The translations under genes and the position numbers were made by a program. The notes below the pieces were generated by a model. It was not told the origin of the DNA, did not search any database, and worked only from the letters and a program-made list of their open reading frames with translations. A DNA stretch of 21,126 nt from an uncultured Collinsella sp. (GTDB taxonomy: Bacteria; Actinomycetota; Coriobacteriia; Coriobacteriales; Coriobacteriaceae), in NCBI GenBank assembly GCA_902496945.1, contig CABVDE010000036.1, positions 1-21,126 of the forward strand, written 5' to 3'. This document shows, one piece after another, positions 16,130 through 21,126 of this stretch (position 1 is its first letter; every line of letters begins with the position of its first letter).

Positions 16130-17067
16130 TGATTTCTCCCGGGGCAGGCCTTTCCGCTGTTGCGATCGTCGGTCCGACTGCGGTTGGCAAAAGTGATGTC
16201 GCTGATCGTTTGGCCGCTCGCCTTTCGTCCGAAGTGCTGTCGTGCGATGCGATGCAAATCTATCGCGGCATGGACATCGGTACTGCAAAGATGGCTTCCG
16301 ATGAGTGTACGGCGCCGTTGCGTCTCGTTGACATCGTAGAGCCGGGTGTGGCATACTCAGCTGCGCTTTATCAGGCTGACGCCCGCGCGCATGTTGAACG
16401 TCTCCTTGGGTCGGGACGCCTGCCGGTGTTTTGCGGCGGTACGGGCCTGTATATCAAGGCCGCCCTCGATGAGATGGACTTTCCCTCGGGAGAACTTGAG
16501 GATGATCGGCGTGTGGGGTATCAGGAGCTTGCCGAGCGTATTGGTGAGGAGGCGCTGCATGCCCTTCTTGCCGAGCGTGATCCCGAGTCAGCTGCCGTCA
16601 TCCATCCTCATAACGTGCGTCGCGTGATTCGCGCGCTCGAGATGCATGATGACGGTGTATCGTATGCCCAGCAGAAGTCGAAATTCAGCGTCCCGCGTGA
16701 GCGCTATCATGCCTTGTGGTTTGGCCTGACGCGTAATCGTGAGGTGCTCTATGAGCGCATTAATCTGCGCGTCGATCTGATGTTTGAGCAGGGTCTTGTT
16801 GATGAAGTCCGTGGTCTTATGGACCAGGGGCTGGGAGATGCCCTGACGTCGATGCAGGCAATTGGCTATAAAGAGATCATCGATGCCTTCAATGGCGTGA
16901 TGTGCATGGAAGAGGCTCGCGAGCTCATTAAGATGCGTTCGCGTCGTTATGCCAAGCGTCAGCTTTCGTGGTTTAAGCGCGACGACCGTATCGTGTGGTT
17001 TGATATGGATGAATGTGCGATCGATGAGGTCGTTGAGGATATCCTGCATCGTATTGAGGCTGCCTAA
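16129..17067 (+). CDS. miaA: tRNA dimethylallyltransferase MiaA
   Basis: This 312-residue enzyme transfers a dimethylallyl group to A37 of tRNA, producing the i6A that MiaB then methylthiolates. It has the P-loop GPTAVGKS (15-22), the segment SCDAMQIYRGMDIGTAK (39-55; D40 is the likely catalytic Asp), GGTGLYIKA, and the C-terminal RRYAKRQLSWFKRDDRIVWF. The ATG at 16129 overlaps the miaB stop (TAATG). The frame is open upstream to 16090 inside miaB, but that extension is not family-like. GGGCGAG lies upstream as a weak ribosome binding site. The stop overlaps the hflX start in the same way. Confidence 0.95.
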   Translation: MISPGAGLSAVAIVGPTAVGKSDVADRLAARLSSEVLSCDAMQIYRGMDIGTAKMASDECTAPLRLVDIVEPGVAYSAALYQADARAHVERLLGSGRLPVFCGGTGLYIKAALDEMDFPSGELEDDRRVGYQELAERIGEEALHALLAERDPESAAVIHPHNVRRVIRALEMHDDGVSYAQQKSKFSVPRERYHALWFGLTRNREVLYERINLRVDLMFEQGLVDEVRGLMDQGLGDALTSMQAIGYKEIIDAFNGVMCMEEARELIKMRSRRYAKRQLSWFKRDDRIVWFDMDECAIDEVVEDILHRIEAA

Positions 17068-18356
17068 TGGCCCGTTTCCCCCTTGTTCCCACGGCACCCG
17101 AGCCCGAGCGTGCCATTTTAGTTGGTGTTGAGTGGCGCGACAATGCATGGCCGCTCGATCGCTCGCTTGATGAGCTGGAGCGCCTTGCTCACACGGCTGG
17201 CGCTCAATGCGTGGCACGATTGTCTCAGCGTTTGGTAAAGCCGTATCCTAAATCGTTTATCGGTTCCGGCAAGGTTGAGGAGCTTTGCGGCCTGGTTCAT
17301 CGCATGGATGCCGATGTTGTTATCTTTGACGACGACCTGACGCCCTCACAGCAATCCTATCTTGAGAAGGCTGTGGGCGAACCGGTTAAAATTATCGACC
17401 GCACGGCGTTAATCCTCGATATTTTTGGCCTACATGCTCAGACGCGTGAGGGGCGTCTGCAGGTACAGCTGGCACAGCTGCAGTATCTGCTGCCTCGTCT
17501 GCGCGGCATGTGGAGCCATCTTGCCAAGGAGCAGACGCGCGGCGGCATCGGTTCGCGCTTTGGCCAGGGTGAAAGCCAGCTCGAGGTCGACCGTCGCTTG
17601 ATTCGCAATAAGATTGCCGTGCTTCGTCGTGAGCTTAAGCAGGTTGAACAGCGTCGCGATGTTCAATCCAAGAGTCGCATTGAGTCACCGGCGTTTCGCG
17701 TCGCGTTAGCCGGTTATACCAATGCCGGTAAATCGACGTTACTCAATCGTCTGACTGGATCTAGGGTACTTTCGCAGGATAAGCTGTTTGCCACGCTCGA
17801 TCCGACGACGCGTTCGTATCGTCTGCCCGGCGGTCGCGGCATGACGATTACCGATACCGTTGGCTTTATTCAAAAGCTGCCGCATGGTTTGGTCGATGCC
17901 TTTAAATCGACGCTGTCCGAGGTGTTGGGTGCCGATCTAATTCTCAAGGTCGTAGATGCGTCTGATGAGGATTATGAGCGGCAGCTGGAGGCTGTCGACC
18001 GCGTGCTTGATGAGATCGGTGCCGGAGAGCGTCTGACGTTGACCGTTTTTAACAAAATCGACCTGCTCGATAGCGTGGACCGCCTAGGCTTCCGTCGCCG
18101 CTATCCCGAGGCCGTTCTTTTCTCGGCTCAAACGGGCGAGGGCCTTGACGATCTCGTTGGCCGCATCGCTCGTGAAGCGGCTGCTACCGATGTCCTTCTC
18201 TCGGCCGACATTCCATATCGCGAAGGCGCCCTCATCACCCTTGTGCATGAGCAGGGAACCCTTATGCACGAGGAGTACCTTAAGGACGGCGTTCGTATTG
18301 TGGCGAAACTGCCGGCTCGTATTGCACCGCGGCTCGAGCGTTATCGCACCGAGTAG
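17067..18356 (+). CDS. hflX: GTPase HflX
   Basis: This 429-residue ribosome-associated GTPase belongs to the family that splits stalled or stress-arrested ribosomes. The N-terminal HflX domain includes KSFIGSGKVEEL near residue 62 and the signature RTALILDIFGLHAQTREGRL. A glycine-rich linker (SHLAKEQTRGGIGSRFGQGE) and coiled coil lead to the G domain, with G1 GYTNAGKST (216-224), G3 DTVGF (263-267) and G4 NKID (329-332). It starts on the last base of miaA (TAATG), completing a coupled miaB-miaA-hflX run. The mutS, mutL and hfq genes often found in this cluster are absent from the window. Confidence 0.95.
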   Translation: MARFPLVPTAPEPERAILVGVEWRDNAWPLDRSLDELERLAHTAGAQCVARLSQRLVKPYPKSFIGSGKVEELCGLVHRMDADVVIFDDDLTPSQQSYLEKAVGEPVKIIDRTALILDIFGLHAQTREGRLQVQLAQLQYLLPRLRGMWSHLAKEQTRGGIGSRFGQGESQLEVDRRLIRNKIAVLRRELKQVEQRRDVQSKSRIESPAFRVALAGYTNAGKSTLLNRLTGSRVLSQDKLFATLDPTTRSYRLPGGRGMTITDTVGFIQKLPHGLVDAFKSTLSEVLGADLILKVVDASDEDYERQLEAVDRVLDEIGAGERLTLTVFNKIDLLDSVDRLGFRRRYPEAVLFSAQTGEGLDDLVGRIAREAAATDVLLSADIPYREGALITLVHEQGTLMHEEYLKDGVRIVAKLPARIAPRLERYRTE

Positions 18357-18630
18357 ACGAGTTCCAAAACGCCCAGAATGATAGGCTGATGCAGTAGGTA
18401 AAAGGGGAGTGCATGACGCCCGAGGCCGGCAAGCGCCGGCAGGGGATTGGCGTAAGCCCAGCTTGGGGCTGGTTTTCACATCTTTGGATCGTGCGCGCTG
18501 CGAAGACAGTCTGGGTAAACCATGGCATTTTCCAGCCGTACAGGTAGGCGAGATCGTAGCAAGTGTGAAAACCTGCCATTGAAATCATCGTAAACCCGCG
18601 GACGGTATCAAAGATGGTGATGCGTTTTGC
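18341..18630 (-). pseudogene. Remnant of DUF1624 (heparan-alpha-glucosaminide N-acetyltransferase-like) gene
   Basis: Two pieces of one membrane protein are readable on the minus strand in different frames. The N-terminal piece (18630 down to about 18520) reads AKRITIFDTVRGFTMISMAG, then FHTCYDLAYLYGWKMPWFTQ. This is the DUF1624 opening, where RG and FH..YDL are characteristic. The C-terminal piece (about 18463 to the TAA at 18343-18341) reads WAYANPLPALAGLGRHALPF, then YLLHQPIILGVLELVYSVR, the family's usual end. Intact members have over 200 residues, so most of the middle is missing and the frame is shifted. No start codon precedes the N-terminal piece before the lexA stop. The C-terminal end overlaps the hflX 3' end. 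Identity rests on motif recognition. Confidence 0.7.
18458..18476 (+). terminator. Possible terminator after hflX
   Basis: CCAGC (18458-18462) and GCTGG (18468-18472) form a 5-bp stem around TTGGG, followed by TTTT (18473-18476). It lies about 100 nt after hflX inside the pseudogene remnant. The stem is short, so termination would be weak. Confidence 0.3.
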
Positions 18631-18631
18631 A

Positions 18632-19276
18632 TTATGAGAACCGGCGCATCAGACCGACGACTTTGCCCAGGATAACGGGATTCGTTGCATAGATAGGTTC
18701 CATGGTGTCATTCTCGGGCTGCAGGCGTACGCGTCCCTGCTCCTTGTAGAACGTCTTGACGGTCGCAGAACCATCAATCATAGCCACGACAATTTCGCCG
18801 TTCATGGCACTCTTTTGTTCACGGACGATGATGTAATCCCCATTGAAGATGCCGACATTGATCATTGAGCTCCCATGCACCTCAAGGATAAAGGAACCCT
18901 GATCAGTGGCGATTTCGGTCGGGATAGTAAAAGTGTCCTCGATATTTTGCTCGGCCAGAATGGGAATCCCAGCCGCGACGCGACCAACGAGCGGCAGCAA
19001 GACCGTTCCGCGAGGTGCGGTGGGCTCGTCAGTTTTAGAAGTTGAGACAGAGGAACCGTCCTCGTTAAAGAGTTCCAGGGCGCGCGGTTTGGTTGCATCG
19101 CGTTTGAGTAGCCCACGCGCCTCCAGGGCAGAGAGATGGGCGTGCACGGTGCTGGGGGAGGAAAGGCCCACGGCAGAAGCCATCTCGCGCACGCTGGGCG
19201 GATAGCCCTTCTCCTGCTGATATTCCTTGATGAAGTCGTAAATTTGCTGCTGACGCTTGGTAATTTTGCGAGCCAT
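18632..19276 (-). CDS. lexA: SOS repressor LexA
   Basis: This 214-residue repressor of the SOS regulon self-cleaves when stimulated by RecA filaments. The N-terminal winged helix (about 5-65) includes ITKRQQQIYDFI and PPSVREMASAVGLSSPSTVH. The cleavage site is A102-G103 in GRVAAGIP. The catalytic dyad is S137 (HGSSMIN) and K174 (ATVKTF). The frame is open upstream to 19381, but the minus-strand AGAGAGGA, 7 nt before the ATG at 19276, gives the standard start MARKITKRQ. An in-frame ATG at 19297 lacks a ribosome binding site. It is divergent from the LysM gene, and the shared region has three LexA boxes, so lexA is probably autoregulated. Confidence 0.96.
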   Translation of the reverse strand: MARKITKRQQQIYDFIKEYQQEKGYPPSVREMASAVGLSSPSTVHAHLSALEARGLLKRDATKPRALELFNEDGSSVSTSKTDEPTAPRGTVLLPLVGRVAAGIPILAEQNIEDTFTIPTEIATDQGSFILEVHGSSMINVGIFNGDYIIVREQKSAMNGEIVVAMIDGSATVKTFYKEQGRVRLQPENDTMEPIYATNPVILGKVVGLMRRFS

Positions 19277-19299
19277 CAGGGGATCCTCTCTACCCATGC

Positions 19300-19313
19300 C
19301 AAACAAATGTTCG
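19300..19313. promoter_or_regulatory. LexA box 1, lexA-proximal
   Basis: CAAACAAATGTTCG differs from CGAAC-N4-GTTCG at one position. It lies 24 bp upstream of the lexA ATG, in the lexA promoter or leader, consistent with autoregulation. Confidence 0.65.
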
Positions 19314-19321
19314 AATTTTGC

Positions 19322-19349
19322 TTGACAGGAACAACTGTTCGAAGATAAT
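19322..19349 (+). promoter_or_regulatory. Promoter of the LysM gene (SOS-controlled)
   Basis: A consensus TTGACA (19322-19327) is followed after 16 bp by GATAAT (19344-19349), with overlapping AT-rich alternatives at 17-18 bp spacing. LexA box 2 begins immediately after the -35 element and box 3 lies at the expected transcript start. Transcription would run toward the LysM gene and possibly nrdR-dut. Confidence 0.7.
19328..19341. promoter_or_regulatory. LexA box 2, in the promoter spacer
   Basis: GGAACAACTGTTCG has perfect GAAC-N4-GTTC arms and lies between the -35 and -10 elements of the LysM promoter, as the box does at recA. Confidence 0.75.
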
Positions 19350-19355
19350 AATAAC

Positions 19356-19369
19356 CGAACATTCGTTCT
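19356..19369. promoter_or_regulatory. LexA box 3, at the transcript start
   Basis: CGAACATTCGTTCT has perfect GAAC-N4-GTTC arms. It lies just downstream of the LysM gene -10 element, 28 bp centre-to-centre from box 2, so two LexA dimers could bind cooperatively. Confidence 0.75.
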
Positions 19370-19436
19370 CGCGCTAGACATTTTTGTCCGCGCGGCTTGA
19401 TAAAACTGTTCTCAGCAAAACACGCGAGAGGAGAAC

Positions 19437-19889
19437 ATGATGAACGCAACGAATATGGTCCAGGGAAACCTCGCCCTTAAGCTCGAGACCCCTGCAGAAC
19501 CCACTTTTACGGTTGTTCAGGGCGGCCGCTCCGGTTTTCAGCCTTTGACCGTAAAGCCCGCTCGCAATCAGCAGGCTGTAGCCGCGCCGGTCCGCGTTGC
19601 CCTGAAGGTTCCGACGATTGTCGCCGTTGCCGTTGCGCTTACGCTCTTCTTTGTCCTCGCTACGTCGGTCTTTAGCGCTCGTCACGCCGCGTATGCCGAG
19701 TCGGTTTCCAACGTTACCTACGAGACCATTCGCATTCAGCCTGGCGATTCTCTTTGGTCGCTTGCCGAGGAATATCCAATTGAAGGCCTTTCCACGCAAG
19801 AGACCTCTGACATGATTCGTAGCGTCAATCATCTGGAGCATGGTTCGCTCGCCGCCGGTGCGCATCTTAAGGTTCCTACTCGTTCGTAA
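19437..19889 (+). CDS. LysM membrane protein, probable SOS cell-division suppressor
   Basis: This 150-residue protein has a cytoplasmic N-terminus (1-57), one transmembrane helix (about 58-80) and an extracytoplasmic LysM domain (about 95-146, with IQPGDSLWSLAEEY and the end AGAHLKVPTRS). LysM binds peptidoglycan. Architecture and position divergent from lexA match Bacillus YneA and the mycobacterial Rv2719c neighbourhood (lexA / LysM protein / nrdR). Those proteins are damage-induced and delay division or act on the wall, so the same role is inferred. LexA boxes flank its promoter. Two consecutive ATGs occur; AGGAG (19429-19433) lies 3 nt from the first and 6 nt from the second (19440), so the latter may be used. 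The N-terminal tail is long for YneA. Confidence 0.88.
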   Translation: MMNATNMVQGNLALKLETPAEPTFTVVQGGRSGFQPLTVKPARNQQAVAAPVRVALKVPTIVAVAVALTLFFVLATSVFSARHAAYAESVSNVTYETIRIQPGDSLWSLAEEYPIEGLSTQETSDMIRSVNHLEHGSLAAGAHLKVPTRS

Positions 19890-19904
19890 TCATTATCGCG
19901 CTGT

Positions 19905-19944
19905 GCATGGTACCCTTGTTATCGTTTAAGAGGAGGTACCATGC
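19905..19944 (+). promoter_or_regulatory. Inverted repeat enclosing the nrdR start codon
   Basis: GCATGGTACC (19905-19914) and GGTACCATGC (19935-19944) are perfect 10-bp inverted copies separated by 20 nt. The downstream arm contains the nrdR ATG and the last two bases of its ribosome binding site AGGAGG (19931-19936). In RNA the stem would bury the start codon. Confidence 0.7.
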
Positions 19945-20384
19945 GCTGTCCCAAATGCGGCAAGGCACATACACGCGTCGTTGATTCCCGTATGCAGGAG
20001 TCAAATAACACCATTAAGCGCCGTCGTGAATGTTGCTCGTGTAACTACCGCTTTACAACGTTCGAGCGATGCGAAGACCCAATCGAGGTCATTAAGTCAG
20101 ACGGAACCAAGCAGCGGTTCGATCGTAATAAGCTGCTCGTCGGCTTGATGCGCGCCACCATCAAGCGCGATATCGACACTAAGAAGCTCAATGAGATTAT
20201 CGACGACATTGAGGTCGAGCTGCGCTCTCGCACATTGACGGCCGTCACGTCCCATGAGTTGGGTGACATGGTGCTCAAGCGCTTGGCCAAGATCGACAAG
20301 GTTGCCTACATCCGCTTTGCCTCGGTCTACCGCGATTTCAAAGACGTCGATGAGTTTCTGCAAGAGCTCGACAAGTTAAGGTGA
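19941..20384 (+). CDS. nrdR: Transcriptional repressor NrdR
   Basis: This 147-residue repressor of ribonucleotide reductase genes senses ATP/dATP. The N-terminal zinc ribbon uses C3-C6 (CPKC) and C31-C34 within RRRECCSCNYRFTTFE; C32 is an extra cysteine. An ATP-cone domain (about 46-136) follows, with VIKSDGTKQRFDRNKLLVGL. Length is normal. The ribosome binding site AAGAGGAGG (19928-19936) is strong but only 4 nt from the ATG and partly inside an inverted repeat. It lies 51 nt after the LysM gene and 4 nt before dut. No NrdR box is evident in this window. Confidence 0.96.
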   Translation: MRCPKCGKAHTRVVDSRMQESNNTIKRRRECCSCNYRFTTFERCEDPIEVIKSDGTKQRFDRNKLLVGLMRATIKRDIDTKKLNEIIDDIEVELRSRTLTAVTSHELGDMVLKRLAKIDKVAYIRFASVYRDFKDVDEFLQELDKLR

Positions 20385-20388
20385 TTCC

Positions 20389-20832
20389 ATGTCCAACATT
20401 ACCGTCAACATAAAGCGTCTCGACCCCACCGTCGAGCTTCCTAAATACGCCCACCCGACCGACGCCGGCTTGGATCTGCGCTCCAACGAGGACTGTTCGC
20501 TCAAGCCCTTCGAGCGCCGCTTGGTCTCCACTGGCCTTGCCATTGCGCTGCCCGATGGCTACGCAGGCTTTGTCCAGCCCCGCAGCGGCTTGGCCATCAA
20601 ACAGGGCCTGTCTATAGTCAACACACCGGGCCTCATCGACGCCCACTACCGAGGAGAACTCAAAGTCATCCTCATCAACCTGGATCCCACCAACAACATC
20701 CAAATCAACAAAGGCGACCGCATAGCACAACTCGTCATCCAAGAAGTCCCCACGGTCAATCTCGTAGAGGTAGAAGAACTAGACGAAACCGACCGAGGCA
20801 ACGGAGGCTTCGGCTCCAGCGGCGTCGCCTAG
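20389..20832 (+). CDS. dut: Deoxyuridine 5'-triphosphate nucleotidohydrolase (dUTPase)
   Basis: This 147-residue enzyme hydrolyses dUTP to dUMP, preventing uracil incorporation and supplying the dTMP pathway. All five trimeric dUTPase motifs are present: DAGLDLRS (25-32), PRSGLAIK (64-71), GLIDAHYRGELKV (81-93, catalytic D84), GDRIAQLVI (109-117) and RGNGGFGSSG (136-145). It starts 4 nt after nrdR with AAGG 8 nt before the ATG. From about 20650 to the end, A-ending codons (CAA, AAA, GAA, GTA, CTA, CGA, GGA) replace the G- and C-ending codons used in the first half and in neighbouring genes. Confidence 0.96.
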   Translation: MSNITVNIKRLDPTVELPKYAHPTDAGLDLRSNEDCSLKPFERRLVSTGLAIALPDGYAGFVQPRSGLAIKQGLSIVNTPGLIDAHYRGELKVILINLDPTNNIQINKGDRIAQLVIQEVPTVNLVEVEELDETDRGNGGFGSSGVA

Positions 20833-20844
20833 GGCGCTCGTATC

Positions 20845-20953
20845 CCTCCCGCCCGCCTCTCACACATATCATTCCATGCTCAAACATTCTCGCTTCGCTT
20901 CGCTCGCTGCGAAACTGCGCGTGGAACGATATGTGTGAGAGGCGGGCGGGAGG
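20845..20953. repeat. 109-nt near-perfect palindrome after dut
   Basis: Arms 20845-20879 and 20919-20953 are reverse complements over 35 nt with one A-C mismatch and one G-T wobble; the outer 26 nt match perfectly. The outer part is GC-rich (CCTCCCGCCCGCCTCTC) and the inner part is CACACATATC. The 39-nt loop contains TTCGC repeats that can pair with GCGAA as an inner hairpin. It may be a bidirectional terminator, a REP/MITE-type repeat or a structured RNA. No transposase or clear target-site duplication is visible. Confidence 0.85.
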
Positions 20954-21126
20954 CTACTCGCTTTAAAACAACTATCTTTCTGGTAGCCGATGCGACAAAG
21001 GGATATTCTCTTTGCTGTATCGACTACTAGTAAGTTTTATTTGGTTTCACTTTTACAGATTCTAGTGGCGGGGATCCGGTGTAGCTGCTAGTACATAAAC
21101 GTAGCTCGCCTGTGGGAGCCCCCTAT
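20954..21126. other. AT-richer intergenic sequence, no gene supported
   Basis: GGCTAC (20952-20957) and GTAGCC (20983-20988) form an inverted repeat adjoining the large palindrome. CAAAG (20996-21000) and CTTTG (21010-21014) form another small one. No ORF with recognisable content occurs. A short open frame on the minus strand ends at 21062 and runs off the window edge; it is too short to call. Confidence 0.4.

Noticed and set aside
18425..18440. GCCGGC-AAGC-GCCGGC hairpin after hflX as terminator
   Set aside because: No T-run follows, and it falls in the Ala-Gly-rich coding part of the DUF1624 remnant, so it is probably incidental.
21062..21126. Possible C-terminal end of a minus-strand gene running off the window
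   Set aside because: Only about 20 codons are visible, with unusual codons and no recognisable motif, so chance openness cannot be excluded.
1..21126. CRISPR array, tRNA, rRNA, insertion sequence or phage genes
   Set aside because: I saw no regularly spaced 25-40 nt repeats, no tRNA-like cloverleaf or rRNA motifs, and no transposase, integrase or phage proteins.

Overview
The window is a gene-dense, GC-rich bacterial chromosome segment of housekeeping and DNA-repair genes. Gene content and order point to the Coriobacteriia, probably a Collinsella-like organism. This rests on actinobacterial lexA / LysM / nrdR synteny, a Firmicutes-like ftsK-pgsA-cinA-recA-rny-spoVS-miaB backbone, and both RNase J and RNase Y in one genome. 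The taxon is an inference from synteny and protein flavour, not a database result.

Layout. (1) 290-9317, plus strand: rnj, ftsK, a RodZ-like HTH membrane protein, yajQ, rimO, pgsA and a stand-alone CinA C-terminal domain. Genes are tightly packed and the run ends in a UACG-loop terminator. (2) 9318-9574: recA control region with a LexA box inside the promoter spacer and, upstream, four TTTGG repeats exactly 11 bp apart. (3) 9575-11427: recA and recX, then a terminator whose T-tract runs into the next promoter. (4) 11684-18356: rny, an uncharacterised GHKL ATPase, spoVS, miaB, miaA, hflX; all but the spoVS junctions are tightly linked. (5) 18341-18630, minus: remnant of a DUF1624-type membrane acyltransferase gene. 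(6) 18632-19276, minus: lexA, divergent from a plus-strand LysM membrane protein, nrdR and dut (19437-20832). The divergent region carries three LexA boxes. (7) 20833-21126: no convincing gene, dominated by a near-perfect 109-nt palindrome.

Themes. recA and lexA are SOS core genes. The LysM protein fits a YneA/Rv2719c-type damage-induced cell-division suppressor, and it lies upstream of nrdR (dNTP-synthesis repressor) and dut (dUTP removal). A second theme is RNA metabolism: RNase J, RNase Y, two methylthiotransferases (RimO for ribosomal protein S12, MiaB for tRNA), MiaA and HflX. A third is division and envelope: FtsK, the RodZ-like protein and PgsA.

The least explained items are the GHKL ATPase in the slot that ymdB occupies in Bacillus, the RG-rich linker of the RodZ-like protein, the helically phased repeats upstream of recA, the hairpin enclosing the nrdR start codon, and the large palindrome after dut.
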